This document shows, piece after piece, positions 16,670 to 26,326 of a stretch of DNA of 36,328 nucleotides. The position numbers and the translations under genes were made by a program. The notes below the pieces were generated by a model. It was given only the letters and a program-made list of their open reading frames with translations. It was not told the origin of the DNA and made no database searches. The stretch's first letter is position 1. Every line of letters begins with the position of its first letter. This DNA comes from Magnetovibrio sp. (GTDB lineage Bacteria > Pseudomonadota > Alphaproteobacteria > Rhodospirillales > Casp-alpha2): assembly GCA_002709525.1 (NCBI GenBank), contig PARE01000002.1, positions 35,196 to 71,523 on the forward strand, given 5' to 3'.

Positions 16670-18604
16670 TTAACCGGTCTCCAGAACGCCGTCACGTCGA
16701 CGCAAACGCCGGCCTAAAGCGAACACAAGCGTGCCCAATCCCAACAACAAGGGGATAGCGGCAATGTTTAGAAATTTCAGCCATCCGTCCAGGTTTTCAA
16801 TGTCCTTTCGAAGGTCATACTGTACCCCCCGCAGCTCCTTCCTTATGGAAATCATCTCACGTCGGAAAGCCTCAATCGCCTTTTTTTCTTCTGACTTTAA
16901 TATAACACCACCGTCTTTAGCCCCAGTTTGCACTTCACGACGTATCAGGCGATTGATCTTACCGCGTACCTCTTCCAGCTTCTTCTGAAGCTCTTGTTCC
17001 TTTTTCCGGTATTGACGTTCGGCATCCTGGCGAATCTTCCGGACCAGATGGAATGGCCGGTTGGATATAGAACGCCCCCGCAGTTCGGCAAGACTAGCCC
17101 CGCCCGTGAGGTGCTCAAGAGAATTAACCACAAAGTCAGCATTGTTAGCGAACGGCACCAATAGTGGCGTGCCCATCATGTCCTGGCGCTCCGCCCATAG
17201 AGTCTCGTGAAGCATGTCCACATCGGCAACCACTATCGCATGAATTTCGCCCTGAGATTCTGACCGATGGTTCTTTTTTGCCTTCTCATAGGCTTCTTGA
17301 TTTTTCTTAGTCTCCTCGTCATTGGAACCCTCAACAGGCAGCGGTGGTCCATCTGGAAACGCGCTCTTGACCTTGCCGGAAATGCTTGCCGCAATTGTAA
17401 ATGGTTGGCCGGAAGGTTTAAATTCCCGAAACAAGCCAACCACATCTGGACGGAGACGAACTTTGGTCGCGTCAATCTCCATAGATCGCATGCCCGTGCG
17501 CATGAGTGGCGTTACAGTGGTCCCAGCACCTTCGAGCGAATCCAAGATGCCGGCAGAGGCCACATTAACTACCTGCAAATCACCCATGACCGCATTCTGC
17601 CGATCGAAGTTTCCAGGTCGTAAGGCCAGCCAAGCAACATAGTCGGCCACTGCTAAACGGTCACCCTGACGAACGTTGACGCGGCGGGCCGTGCCCAGAT
17701 CTCCAGCTACCTTGTCTTTGCGAAGTTGCACGCCCCACGTGTTGAAGATCTTCTCGAAATCGGAATGCTCGTTCGGTCGCATACCACCACCGGGACCGTC
17801 TACCTCTGCGTTTGGGTCGACGAAAACCATGACCCGACCACCCTTCATAACGAACTGATCGATGGCATAGAGGGTTGATTGAGGAAAGCGTTTTGGGTGG
17901 ATTACCATCAAGGTTCCCACCCCTTCGAATACTTCTTTTGTGTCTACGGGAACCGGCTGGATAGCGAAAAACTCGTTAATCTGGTCGATTACCGACCACC
18001 GGGGCCGTTGTCCCTGATTCGGGATATATCCGCCATTGACTAACAACGTACTCATTACACCAACAGTTTGCTTCTCCGGCGTTGCCAGCGCTTTGACCAT
18101 CTTTGTCATGTCATATTCAAGAAAGGTCTCTCGCTCAGGTGTAAGAAAAGGAATGACCTCCTTGTCATCTGTTGAATTGGTCCCAGCAAGACCAAAGTAC
18201 CCCAAATCCCCCTGCTGGTTAATCGGCAAGCCAGACAGGCCAAAGGCCACAGCACTGTCCTCGTCATCTGAAAAAGGTTCCGGGTTGAAAACCTGCAGGC
18301 GTAACTTTCCATTGGCGAGTTTTACGTATTGCTCGAGAAGTTCGCGTACCCGTTCAAAATAGGTCAGATGAGTGGGGCTTTGCTCGCCCATGACCTTGGA
18401 AAAATATAGCCGCATAGTGATCGGCTCGTCGATATCATTAAGAACTCTTGCCGTTTCGTTGGACAATGTGAACAAGCTACCCTCGGTCAGATCAAGTTGA
18501 AGCGCCCGGAGGGAGTTATTGGACACAATATTGACCGAGATAAAGAGCACTGCAGCCAACACAAGGCCCACAATCGTAAGTTTTCCGCGGTCGGAAGCGT
18601 TCAT
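16670..18604 (-). CDS. GldG-like ABC transporter auxiliary protein
   Basis: A 644-residue protein with an N-terminal membrane helix (about 9-30), a large extracytoplasmic ABC_transp_aux/DUF4350-like region (visible in ETARVLNDIDEPITMRLYFS, GRVMVFVDPNAEVDGPG and NADFVVNSLEHLTGG), a charged coiled-coil (about 520-600, rich in K/E/R) and a C-terminal helix (about 610-632) followed by RRLRRRDG. This is the layout of GldG-family proteins that pair with ABC-2 permeases. It starts three bases after the permease stop. In Bacteroidetes the GldA/F/G set supports gliding; in Proteobacteria the role is undefined and the transported substrate is unknown. Confidence 0.85.
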   Translation of the reverse strand: MNASDRGKLTIVGLVLAAVLFISVNIVSNNSLRALQLDLTEGSLFTLSNETARVLNDIDEPITMRLYFSKVMGEQSPTHLTYFERVRELLEQYVKLANGKLRLQVFNPEPFSDDEDSAVAFGLSGLPINQQGDLGYFGLAGTNSTDDKEVIPFLTPERETFLEYDMTKMVKALATPEKQTVGVMSTLLVNGGYIPNQGQRPRWSVIDQINEFFAIQPVPVDTKEVFEGVGTLMVIHPKRFPQSTLYAIDQFVMKGGRVMVFVDPNAEVDGPGGGMRPNEHSDFEKIFNTWGVQLRKDKVAGDLGTARRVNVRQGDRLAVADYVAWLALRPGNFDRQNAVMGDLQVVNVASAGILDSLEGAGTTVTPLMRTGMRSMEIDATKVRLRPDVVGLFREFKPSGQPFTIAASISGKVKSAFPDGPPLPVEGSNDEETKKNQEAYEKAKKNHRSESQGEIHAIVVADVDMLHETLWAERQDMMGTPLLVPFANNADFVVNSLEHLTGGASLAELRGRSISNRPFHLVRKIRQDAERQYRKKEQELQKKLEEVRGKINRLIRREVQTGAKDGGVILKSEEKKAIEAFRREMISIRKELRGVQYDLRKDIENLDGWLKFLNIAAIPLLLGLGTLVFALGRRLRRRDGVLETG

Positions 18605-18606
18605 GT

Positions 18607-19341
18607 TTAAGCACCCTTCTTTCTGTCGACGGCGATGATGTTTGCGAACATGAAAACGCCAATGAGCGATGCAAAGAAAACCAGGTCGCGCACATCAATG
18701 ACTCCCTTAGTGATCGCCTTGAAGTGGGTAAGGAAACTCATGGATGCCACCGTATCGACCAAAACATCCGGCGCCCAAAGGCGGAAAAAATTCAAAACCA
18801 GTTCTAGACCACTCATGGTGAATAGGAAACAAACTGCGGCGGCTAGAATGAAGGCCACGACTTGATTCTTAGTCAGGGCCGAAATACACGAACCGATAGC
18901 CAAGAACGCACCCGCCATGACAAAACTGCCAACGTAACTAGCCGTAATGACACCGTTATCGGGGTCACCCAGCACGTTGACTGTTAACCACATGGGAAAT
19001 GTTAAGCCCAGTGCAATACCGGCGAAGGCCCAGGCCGCTAGATACTTCCCCATTACCGCTTGCGTGGTCGACACGGGCAACGTCATCAGCAATTCGATTG
19101 TACCCGTCTTGCGCTCTTCAGCCCACAACCGCATGGAAATGGCTGGGATCAGTAGAAGATAAAGCCATGTATGATAGAAAAAGAACGACCTGAGACTTGC
19201 TTGGCCGCTATCGAAAAAGCCGCCTACATAAAACGCGAGCGCGCCAGAAAAGGCCAAAAAAATAACTATGAAGACATAAGCCACTGGTGTCGCGAAATAA
19301 CTTTTTAATTCGCGAGCAGCTATAACGCGGATGTTACGCAT
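18607..19341 (-). CDS. ABC-2 type permease (GldF-like)
   Basis: About 244 residues with six predicted membrane helices, starting MRNIRVIAARELKSYFATPVAYVF, the usual opening of GldF/NosY-type permeases, with the MRLWAEERKTGTIELLMTLPVS motif after helix 2. I chose ATG 19341, preceded by GGGGAC, over an in-frame ATG at 19431 that lies inside the ATPase gene. The chosen start overlaps the end of the ATPase gene by 8 bp, so translation is likely coupled. It forms the membrane channel for the ATPase encoded upstream. Confidence 0.9.
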   Translation of the reverse strand: MRNIRVIAARELKSYFATPVAYVFIVIFLAFSGALAFYVGGFFDSGQASLRSFFFYHTWLYLLLIPAISMRLWAEERKTGTIELLMTLPVSTTQAVMGKYLAAWAFAGIALGLTFPMWLTVNVLGDPDNGVITASYVGSFVMAGAFLAIGSCISALTKNQVVAFILAAAVCFLFTMSGLELVLNFFRLWAPDVLVDTVASMSFLTHFKAITKGVIDVRDLVFFASLIGVFMFANIIAVDRKKGA

Positions 19342-20302
19342 GGGCCGTCCCCTTGGTGTCGCTATTTGTCGTAATCTCTCGGAACATGTCATCCAAGGTA
19401 CCGCGCTCCACATAGATCTGCTGAATGTCAATATCAGCGGCCTTTAAAGCATCACCAAGAGGAGTAACCAAAACCGAGCCGTTTTTTGGTTGCACGCGAA
19501 GGCGCGCGCCGCCGTCAGACGCTTCCAAGATTTCTACGCTTTGAACCCCCGTCAAGGCTTTGGCTATCCGGGCGGCAGACTGAGCGTCCTTAGATGCCAC
19601 CGAAACCGCCACAGCGTTGTGGTTTGGAGCGCGAGCGACCAAGTCCTCCGGCGTGCCATCTGCCAGCAACTGGCCGCGCGAGATAATCACGGCGCGCGAA
19701 CAGACCGCCTCCACTTCTTCGAGAATGTGCGTAGAGACAATAATAGCTTTACCAGCCGCCATTTCGCTGATCAAACCACGCACATGGTATTTCTGGTTCG
19801 GGTCCAAACCATCTGTTGGTTCGTCCAGGATAAGCACGTCCGGGTCATGCAGAATAGCCTGGGCCAATCCAACACGCCGCTTGAAACCCTTTGACAAGGT
19901 TTCGATGGGTTGGCTCATGACCTCACCCAAGATGACTTTTTCAACAACCTCGTCAATGCGCTTGTCCCGTTCGACCCCGTCGAACCCTCGGATTTCGGCG
20001 ATGAACTTCAGAAAGCCGTGCGGCGTCATGTCGCCGTAGGTCGGCGCACCTTCGGGCAGGTAGCCAATGCGCTTTTTTACTTCGACCGGTTGTTTAACCA
20101 CATCGTGGTCGCACACGATTGCCGACCCGTCTGACGGCTCTAGGAAGCCGGCAACCATCTTCATGGTGGTCGATTTGCCCGCACCATTTGGCCCTAAGAA
20201 ACCCAGCACTTCGCCACGCCCAACGGACAGGTTAATGCGATCCACCGCTACCAGATCACCAAACCACTTGCTTAAATTGTTTAACGCGATCATTTCCGAC
20301 AT
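19334..20302 (-). CDS. ABC transporter ATPase (GldA/CcmA-type)
   Basis: A 322-residue ABC-2 exporter ATPase. Walker A is GPNGAGKST (37-45), the signature is a variant LSKGF (136-140), Walker B is VLILDEP (156-162) and the switch His is H192 in STH. A C-terminal extension (about 225-322) resembles the regulatory tail of GldA/drug-export ATPases. It is first in the four-gene operon, divergent from hemA. The start ATG 20302 has only a loose site (GGTGGG); ATG 20293 is the alternative. Confidence 0.92.
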   Translation of the reverse strand: MSEMIALNNLSKWFGDLVAVDRINLSVGRGEVLGFLGPNGAGKSTTMKMVAGFLEPSDGSAIVCDHDVVKQPVEVKKRIGYLPEGAPTYGDMTPHGFLKFIAEIRGFDGVERDKRIDEVVEKVILGEVMSQPIETLSKGFKRRVGLAQAILHDPDVLILDEPTDGLDPNQKYHVRGLISEMAAGKAIIVSTHILEEVEAVCSRAVIISRGQLLADGTPEDLVARAPNHNAVAVSVASKDAQSAARIAKALTGVQSVEILEASDGGARLRVQPKNGSVLVTPLGDALKAADIDIQQIYVERGTLDDMFREITTNSDTKGTAHA

Positions 20303-20777
20303 GAACCCACCCAGTTTAGTTCTTCAATGAATGCTTCAGAGTTTGCGGAACACCCATTTTTTGAGCGCTCATGCAAATACCTTTCTTGCACGGGGTGTCA
20401 AGAGAGTTGTTGTAACACCCAAGACTTAAAGCATAAGGAACAATGAAGTTTTTGCTCTCACTCACACAATTAGACTTGAACATCAGTATTTCTCTGCATC
20501 TACGATCGAAACACAAATATAAGAAATGACCAGGAATAACTAATAGGTATTTATCCTCTTAAAAAAAGATATCAAGATTCTGCGTAAAAGTTCTTATCGG
20601 TCACTTTACGCGCCAATATCTCACGCACATGTAGCGATGCGGCCAGGTCGCTGGGCGTTGCGGTTCTGACCCGCTATGATTAAGTGAGTGACAGTTTTGA
20701 TCTACGCCAATACCTAGGCGGTTATTTAGCGGTATGATATCCGCAGATCAAAGCCTCACCGCGATGGCGAAAATGGA
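20303..20777. other. Divergent intergenic region between ABC operon and hemA
   Basis: About 475 bp with no convincing gene. It holds a possible minus-strand promoter (next entry), a TATGAT hexamer at 20733-20738 that could be a -10 for hemA without a clear -35, and an inverted pair TTTGATC (20696-20702) / GATCAAA (20746-20752) with 43 bp between arms, which could be paired operator half-sites. A 66-codon minus-strand frame (20316-20516) has no coding character that I recognise. Confidence 0.5.
20548..20575 (-). promoter_or_regulatory. Possible promoter for the ABC operon
   Basis: On the minus strand TTGATA (complement of 20570-20575) is followed after 16 bases by TAAATA (complement of 20548-20553). 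Both boxes are partial matches to the sigma-70 consensus in an AT-rich stretch. It would leave a leader of about 240 bases before the ATPase gene, so it is only a candidate. Confidence 0.25.
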
Positions 20778-20789
20778 ATGAATGGAAAC

Positions 20790-22001
20790 ATGGATTACGA
20801 GTCTTTCTTCAAGCGATCGGTCGACACCATCAAGAACGAGGGCCGCTACAGGGTTTTCGCCAACCTGGAACGCCAAGCGGGGAAATACCCGTACGCCATT
20901 AACCGCCGCGCGGACGCTACCGAAAACGTGGTCGTCTGGTGTTCGAACGACTATTTAGGACAGAGTCAAAATCCAGTCGTTCGCGAGGCCCTGGTCGAGG
21001 CAGCCCAGCAATTCGGATGTGGGTCGGGGGGAACGCGGAACATTTCGGGCACCACGCACCTGCACGTCATCCTAGAAGAGGAACTGGCGCAGCTCCACAA
21101 TAAGGAAGCCGCACTCTTGTTCACTTCGGGCTATGTCGCCAATGATGCGGCCATTTCAACCATCGCCAGATTGATCCCCAACTGCGTCATCCTGTCGGAC
21201 GAATGGAACCATGCGTCGATGATCGCCGGGATACGCAATTCGGGATGTGAGAAACACATTTATCGCCATTGCGATATGACCCACCTGGAGGAATTACTCC
21301 AGGAGATAGACTCGGATCGATCGAAACTAATTGTTTTCGAGTCAGTCTATTCCATGGACGGCGATATCTCGCCGATCAGTGAAATTTGCGACTTGGCCGA
21401 TAAGTACAACGCAATGACTTATATCGATGAGGTGCACGCTGTCGGCCTTTACGGCGAGACGGGTGGCGGCATATCCGAACGGGACGGGCTGGCGGACCGC
21501 CTGACCGTCATTGAAGGGACCCTGGCAAAGGGGTTCGGCATGGTCGGCGGCTATATTGCAGCATCGAACGCGTTGGTTGACGCCATCCGGTCCAACGCGC
21601 CGGGGTTCATATTCACGACGACGTTACCGCCGCCGGTGATCGGTGGCGCAATCGCCTCCGTGCGCTATGTGCGCGAACACAGCGAACTGCGCATCAAACA
21701 CCAAGAACGCGCCGCCACCCTTAAAAAGATGGTCGGGGATGCGGGCCTACCCTTGATGGACTCCGCCACCCATATCGTGCCGGTGATGGTTGGCGATCCG
21801 GTACTGTGCAAACGCGCCACAGATATGCTACTGGTAGACTACAATGTATATATCCAGCCCATCAATTATCCAACCGTGCCTAAGGGCACCGAGCGCTTGC
21901 GGATCACGCCAACGCCATTTCATTCGGATGAATTGATGGAAGACCTCGTCCGCGCCCTGGTCGAAGTCTGGCAGCGCCTGGAATTAAAACAGGCTGCGTG
22001 A
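20790..22001 (+). CDS. hemA: 5-aminolevulinate synthase
   Basis: Catalyses glycine + succinyl-CoA to 5-aminolevulinate + CoA + CO2, the first haem/tetrapyrrole step in Alphaproteobacteria (C4 pathway). About 403 residues. Visible are [55 protein letters not shown], and [13 protein letters not shown], which carries the PLP lysine. The C-terminal part reads [18 protein letters not shown], typical of ALAS rather than of KBL or BioF. I favour ATG 20790, giving the usual MDYESFF start; ATG 20778 is in frame four codons earlier, and neither has a strong ribosome binding site. Cytochrome c follows 83 bp downstream, a haem consumer. Confidence 0.95.
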   Translation: MDYESFFKRSVDTIKNEGRYRVFANLERQAGKYPYAINRRADATENVVVWCSNDYLGQSQNPVVREALVEAAQQFGCGSGGTRNISGTTHLHVILEEELAQLHNKEAALLFTSGYVANDAAISTIARLIPNCVILSDEWNHASMIAGIRNSGCEKHIYRHCDMTHLEELLQEIDSDRSKLIVFESVYSMDGDISPISEICDLADKYNAMTYIDEVHAVGLYGETGGGISERDGLADRLTVIEGTLAKGFGMVGGYIAASNALVDAIRSNAPGFIFTTTLPPPVIGGAIASVRYVREHSELRIKHQERAATLKKMVGDAGLPLMDSATHIVPVMVGDPVLCKRATDMLLVDYNVYIQPINYPTVPKGTERLRITPTPFHSDELMEDLVRALVEVWQRLELKQAA

Positions 22002-22084
22002 TCCAGACCTTGTACACCGTATCAAACCTGCCCACTTATTTGGCATCGCGATAAACCGGTCAACGTTAAGAGACTCTCCACCCC

Positions 22085-22462
22085 ATGAACCTGCGCACCT
22101 TGGTTTTAGCCGCAGTGGCAACAGGAACCATGCTCCCCGGCGGCGCGGATGCTGTGGATGTCAAAAAGGGAAAGAATGTATTCCGCAAGTGTGTTGCCTG
22201 CCATTCGATAAAAAAAGGCGCACGTCACAAGATCGGTCCCAATCTGTTTGGCATTGTCGACAGCCCGTCCGGTAACGCCTTCGGCTACACGTATTCCAAA
22301 GCCATGAAGACGGCGAACCTGACTTGGGATGAGGCGACCCTTGAGAGGTTTATCAAGAATCCTAAGAAACTGATTAAAAAGACTAAGATGTCCTTTGCGG
22401 GCATTCGAAATTATGAGCAACGTGCTAACCTAATTGCGTATCTTAAGACCCTTGCGGACTAA
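22085..22462 (+). CDS. Class I cytochrome c (c2/c550-like), periplasmic
   Basis: A 125-residue soluble electron carrier. A signal peptide covers about residues 1-23 (ending GGADA). The haem site CVACH is at 36-40, and the distal Met ligand is probably M102 in KTKMSFAGI. GPNLFGIVDSPSGNAFGYTYSKAM is typical of alphaproteobacterial cytochrome c2-type proteins, as is the lysine-rich surface. It lies downstream of hemA on the same strand; the ribosome binding site is poor, so translation may be modest or coupled. It presumably shuttles electrons between bc1 and an oxidase or another respiratory partner. Confidence 0.92.
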   Translation: MNLRTLVLAAVATGTMLPGGADAVDVKKGKNVFRKCVACHSIKKGARHKIGPNLFGIVDSPSGNAFGYTYSKAMKTANLTWDEATLERFIKNPKKLIKKTKMSFAGIRNYEQRANLIAYLKTLAD

Positions 22463-22896
22463 CTGCTTGTGCGTTCAGCCAGGGTCAGGCCAGTTGTGGC
22501 GCCAAAGCCCAAATCATCCCGCCGATCATCGAAAAAACATCATGCAGCCATGCGTCACGGCAACGAAGTGCCCGGCCAGTGCAAACATTCGGTCCGTCAA
22601 CGGATACTAGCTCCCAGGGACCACTGGCCCAGACCGCTAAAAACAGTGACCGCCACCAATCCAGTCCGCCCTTACCGCACCTAAAGAGCATCAGCATCAG
22701 CAACAACAACAGGCCGGAGACCGCAGCGCGGCGATATTATATGGGTTCAAGTAATGACTGTAATATGGGCACGACGCCACAAGTCACGCCCCCAGAAGGC
22801 GGCGATCAGGGTGCTCAGCATTTGCCATCGAGAGAACATTGCCGAATTATACCGACCCTAACACCTGCGTCTCCTGTCATAGTCGTGAACGACACG
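22463..22896. other. Intergenic region after cytochrome c, no supported gene
   Basis: About 434 bp between convergent units. No clear terminator or ribosome binding site is visible. A plus-strand frame near 22839 encodes a CVSCH haem-like motif (NYTDPNTCVSCHSRE), and a minus-strand frame (22485-22709) encodes a short hydrophobic peptide. Neither has a credible start, length or family match. The stretch may be remnant DNA. Confidence 0.4.
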
Positions 22897-24117
22897 TTAG
22901 CGTGGCGATACCGCTCCCTGCCGTTGCTGCTCCAGGCGCGCGATCTGGCGACGGTGCACTTCGTCCGGACCGTCGGCAAACCGGAGCGCTCGCATTCGCG
23001 ACCACATATAGGATAGCGGGAACTCCTGGCTCATAGCGCCGCCTCCGTGCACCTGCATGGCCCGGTCGATGACCTCCAACGCCATGTTTGGCGCGGCCAC
23101 TTTGATCATGGCGATCTCCTGCCGGGCATCCTTATTACCTACCTTGTCCATGCGATCGGCAGCCTTTAGCGTCAAAAGCCGGCACATATCAATCTCGATC
23201 CGGGATTGGGCGATGCGCTCCTGGGTGACACCGCGCGCGCCCACAGCCTTGCCCCAAGTAACCCGCTCGGCGCCGCGATGGCACATCATCTCGAGTGCCC
23301 GTTCGGCGACGCCGATGATCCGCATGCAGTGATGGATACGCCCGGGCCCCAGACGACCCTGCGCAATCTCGAAACCACGCCCCTCGCCCAATAACATGTT
23401 CGACGCCGGCACGCGCACGTTGTCGAAAATAACCTCACCATGGCCGTGCGGCGCATCGTCGAAGCCCATAACGTTGAGCATGCGTGTCACCGAGATGCCC
23501 GGCGTGTCGCGCGGCACTAGGATCATAGATTGCTGATTATAGGTCGGCGCATCTGGATCGGTCTTGCCCATCACTATCAGGATTTTACAGTGCGGATCGC
23601 CAATACCAGACGTCCACCACTTATGGCCGTTGATCACGTATTCGTCGCCATCGCGGACAATAGAAGTCTCGATATTGGTGGCGTCGGATGAGGCAACCTT
23701 CGGTTCAGTCATGGCAAAGGCAGAACGGATTTCCCCGTCTAGAAGTGGCATCAGCCACTGTTCTTTTTGCTCCGGCGTACCGTAACGTTCAATCGTTTCC
23801 ATATTACCCGTATCCGGAGCGGAACAGTTGAATACCTCAGGCGCCCAATGGATACGGCCCATGACCTCGCAAAGGGGGGCGTACTCCAGGTTGGTGAGCC
23901 CGGCGCCCAAATCGCTCGCGGGAAGAAACAGGTTCCACAGACCCTCGGCTTTTGCCTTTACCTTCAAATCCTCCATTATCGGTGGCGTCTGCCAGCGGGT
24001 CTCACCTGAGTCCAACTGTTCATAGTAAACCATCTCATTGGGCTCAACGTGTTCCGCCATGAAGGCGCGAACGCGGTCGAGAAGCTCTTGGGTTTTTTCC
24101 GAATGGTCAAAATTCAT
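22897..24117 (-). CDS. Acyl-CoA dehydrogenase (ACAD10/11-like)
   Basis: A 406-residue FAD-dependent dehydrogenase that makes a 2,3-double bond in an acyl-CoA. The pattern is that of the ACAD10/11-type group: [18 protein letters not shown] (flavin and substrate loop, about 134-151), [10 protein letters not shown] (162-171), [20 protein letters not shown], and [35 protein letters not shown] near the C-terminus. ATG 24117 begins [19 protein letters not shown], a typical start. It lies 15 bp after the M20 peptidase gene on the same strand, so the two are co-transcribed. With the ligase, hydratase and thiolase-fold protein nearby it suggests breakdown of a carboxylic acid as its CoA ester; the electron acceptor is presumably ETF. 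Confidence 0.92.
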   Translation of the reverse strand: MNFDHSEKTQELLDRVRAFMAEHVEPNEMVYYEQLDSGETRWQTPPIMEDLKVKAKAEGLWNLFLPASDLGAGLTNLEYAPLCEVMGRIHWAPEVFNCSAPDTGNMETIERYGTPEQKEQWLMPLLDGEIRSAFAMTEPKVASSDATNIETSIVRDGDEYVINGHKWWTSGIGDPHCKILIVMGKTDPDAPTYNQQSMILVPRDTPGISVTRMLNVMGFDDAPHGHGEVIFDNVRVPASNMLLGEGRGFEIAQGRLGPGRIHHCMRIIGVAERALEMMCHRGAERVTWGKAVGARGVTQERIAQSRIEIDMCRLLTLKAADRMDKVGNKDARQEIAMIKVAAPNMALEVIDRAMQVHGGGAMSQEFPLSYMWSRMRALRFADGPDEVHRRQIARLEQQRQGAVSPR

Positions 24118-24132
24118 GTCTGTCTGCTCCGT

Positions 24133-25308
24133 TCAGTCCAGACGTTCGAAAAGTTTCATCCAGGTCCGCGCGCGCGGCTCCAGCGATGAGATGTAGATAT
24201 GTTCGTCCAATTGGTGTGCGCCGTAACCGTCAGCTCCCAAGCCATCCAAGGTGGGGACGCCCTCGGCTGCGGTCAGATTGCCGTCTGATCCGCCGCCTGT
24301 TCGGCTTGTATACTGAAGGTCCAACCCGTGTTCCAAACTGAAACCGCGGGCTTTCTGGAAAAGATCGAGGATGGCGTCGGTGATGTTCATGGGCGGGCGC
24401 ATGATCGATCCCGTGACCGTGAGTCGTAGATCCGGATCATAGGGCTCAAGGCCAAGGATACGTTCCTCAAATTTCTGTCCGTCCTCCATGCGCTCGAAAC
24501 GGTTGTCGACCTCCAGCAGGCAGTGCTGGGGGACTACGTTGACCCCAGTGCCGCCGGAAATGAGGCCCGCGTTGAAGGTGATGCCGCGGTCATAGTCGGT
24601 CCAGGATTCGATCTCACAAATGTGCTTCGCGATCTCCTTGATTGCGCTACGCCCATATTCGTGCTTGGAGCCGGAGTGCGCCGGCCGGCCCTCGGCGGCG
24701 ATCTTGTAGCGTGCGCTTCCTTTGCGCTCGATAACAACTTTGCCGCCGTCGCGGGCCGGTTCCGTCACCAAGACGTACTTGGCCTTTCGCGCCTCCTCGG
24801 CGATATATTTACGCGAGTAAGGGCTGCCGCGCTCCTCTTCAGGGATGTACATGAAGGTGACGGGAAGGATGGGTTCTCCCCCTTCCTCCAACAGCCGCTT
24901 GTAGGCGTAATATGCGATGTAGGCGCCAGCCTTCATGTCGTAAGTGCCGGGACCGAAAAGATTGTCGCCCTCGATGCGGATAGGGTTACCGCTATCCTTG
25001 GTGCCGATGGGATGCACCGTGTCGATATGCGAGACGACCAAGATGCCCTTATTGGCCCGAGCCGAGCCCGGCGCGCGGCCTCGGATCAGATCGCCCCAAC
25101 CATCCTCGCCAGGCGTGCGTTCTATTTCAAGTCCGACGACTGCGAATTCGGACTCCACGTGATCGACCATCCGGTTGACAGCGTCGGCATCTAAGGATGG
25201 GCTTTCAATGCTGATCCAGTCCATAACACCCTGCACTAAGTCTTCAGTGCTCAAATCTGCGCTTGCAGCGATGTCAATCACATTGATGTCCCCAATCGAC
25301 CGTTGCAT
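24133..25308 (-). CDS. M20 family metallopeptidase/deacylase
   Basis: A zinc-dependent hydrolase of 391 residues, in the carboxypeptidase G2 / ArgE / DapE group. Metal-site motifs: SHIDTVHP (93-100, first His ligand and its Asp), GTYDMKAG (121-128, bridging Asp) and YIPEEERGSP (154-163, catalytic Glu pair). A dimerisation domain lies between about 200 and 300, and GAHQLDEH near the C-terminus supplies the last His. M20 enzymes cleave amide bonds such as N-acyl or gamma-glutamyl links. The first ATG lacks a ribosome binding site, and the true start may lie about 20 codons inside. It is encoded between the VOC and acyl-CoA dehydrogenase genes, so it may release an acid or amine that feeds the acyl-CoA steps. 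Confidence 0.88.
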   Translation of the reverse strand: MQRSIGDINVIDIAASADLSTEDLVQGVMDWISIESPSLDADAVNRMVDHVESEFAVVGLEIERTPGEDGWGDLIRGRAPGSARANKGILVVSHIDTVHPIGTKDSGNPIRIEGDNLFGPGTYDMKAGAYIAYYAYKRLLEEGGEPILPVTFMYIPEEERGSPYSRKYIAEEARKAKYVLVTEPARDGGKVVIERKGSARYKIAAEGRPAHSGSKHEYGRSAIKEIAKHICEIESWTDYDRGITFNAGLISGGTGVNVVPQHCLLEVDNRFERMEDGQKFEERILGLEPYDPDLRLTVTGSIMRPPMNITDAILDLFQKARGFSLEHGLDLQYTSRTGGGSDGNLTAAEGVPTLDGLGADGYGAHQLDEHIYISSLEPRARTWMKLFERLD

Positions 25309-25447
25309 CAGGAAACAGTTTAGGGGGGCCGGCCAGGAGCGGCAAACGGAGGGTGTTTCAAACGAGGATCGATAAGGGAAGTATAGACTGCACGTCCCTC
25401 ACCAGGATCAAACTCACCTAAGGCCCCCTCTGAAAAGCTACCGCAGT

Positions 25448-26326
25448 TTAGATTGAACCGTTGATCTCCACCAAATTCATCGATGGGTCGTAGACGTACA
25501 ACTGCCTCAAACCTGCCATGGCATAACACCCCGCGTCGCTAAAAAGAAGACCTGCGTCTTCTACGCGCTTCGCAACGGCGCCAAGGTCGACGACTTGAAT
25601 GGCAAAGTGCCCACCGATCGTTGGGTTGTGGTCAAGATTGTTACGTTTGGCAAAATCCGGTTGCGGACGGACCACATGAAGGCCCCGGTTGTCGTCATTG
25701 CCAAACAACGCCAACGCCTCCTTATTGTCCGTGATGTCGGAAATCGGGCAATCTAGCGGGGCTTGCCATTCCCCTGCTGTCAGACCAATCAGGCTGGCAT
25801 AGAAATCGGACGCCGTGGCAACACCGTGAGCCTCGATATTGATGTGATGCAGATGCCAGCCTTCCCGTTCGATCCGCTTAGCGTGGGCCTCGCCGTCAGC
25901 CGGCCTCGGGCCTCCAACTGGATCAACGATCTCATTGATCTCGACCAGATTGTAAAACGGGTCCCAAACATAGAGCTGGCGTACTCCCGCCATCGCATAG
26001 GTGCCCGCGTCGGATACCAAATAACCTGATGCTTCCAAACGTTGTTTCACGACTTCCGCGTCCAGAACATTTATAGCGAAATGTCCGCCAACCGTCGGGT
26101 TATGGGCAAGTCCGTGACGCTGCTGAAAATCCGCGTCCGGATGTACAATGTGAATTCCGCGATTATAATCCCCGAACACAGCAAGTTTGTCGGCGCCGAG
26201 TCCTAATTCGGCTCCGTCGGGATAATTCCATTTACCCTGGCTTAATCCCAGGACATCTCTGTAAAACACAACTGATTCTTGTACGTCATGTGCTTCAATA
26301 TTGACGTGATGAATAAACCACCCCAT
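25448..26326 (-). CDS. Two-domain VOC (glyoxalase/dioxygenase superfamily) protein
   Basis: A 292-residue protein made of two clearly duplicated vicinal-oxygen-chelate halves (about 1-135 and 150-292). Each half opens with a metal-ligand His motif (FIHHVNIEAHDV; HLHHINIEAHGV) and closes with a Glu motif (YNLVEINEI; MNLVEING), and both contain NPT(V/I)GGHFAI. This tandem layout is shared with extradiol dioxygenases and some lyases, so a metal-dependent ring-cleaving or lyase reaction is possible. ATG 26326 has AGGAGA upstream. The M20 gene follows after 139 bp on the same strand. Confidence 0.85.
   Translation of the reverse strand: MGWFIHHVNIEAHDVQESVVFYRDVLGLSQGKWNYPDGAELGLGADKLAVFGDYNRGIHIVHPDADFQQRHGLAHNPTVGGHFAINVLDAEVVKQRLEASGYLVSDAGTYAMAGVRQLYVWDPFYNLVEINEIVDPVGGPRPADGEAHAKRIEREGWHLHHINIEAHGVATASDFYASLIGLTAGEWQAPLDCPISDITDNKEALALFGNDDNRGLHVVRPQPDFAKRNNLDHNPTIGGHFAIQVVDLGAVAKRVEDAGLLFSDAGCYAMAGLRQLYVYDPSMNLVEINGSI

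Noticed and set aside
20316-20516. 66-codon minus-strand frame upstream of the ABC operon
   Set aside because: AT-rich, no family resemblance, no ribosome site; it occupies a likely leader/promoter region.
22485-22709. Minus-strand hydrophobic 74-codon frame
   Set aside because: No recognisable family, no good start or ribosome site; membrane-like composition alone is not enough.
22839-23036. Plus-strand frame with a CVSCH haem-binding-like motif after the cytochrome c gene
   Set aside because: It starts only at TTG without a ribosome site, and most of it lies antisense inside the acyl-CoA dehydrogenase gene. The upstream frame shows no cytochrome character. A single CxxCH is weak evidence.
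24523-25194. Long plus-strand frame (223 codons) opposite the M20 peptidase gene
   Set aside because: An antisense shadow of a clear M20 coding region; its translation resembles no family.
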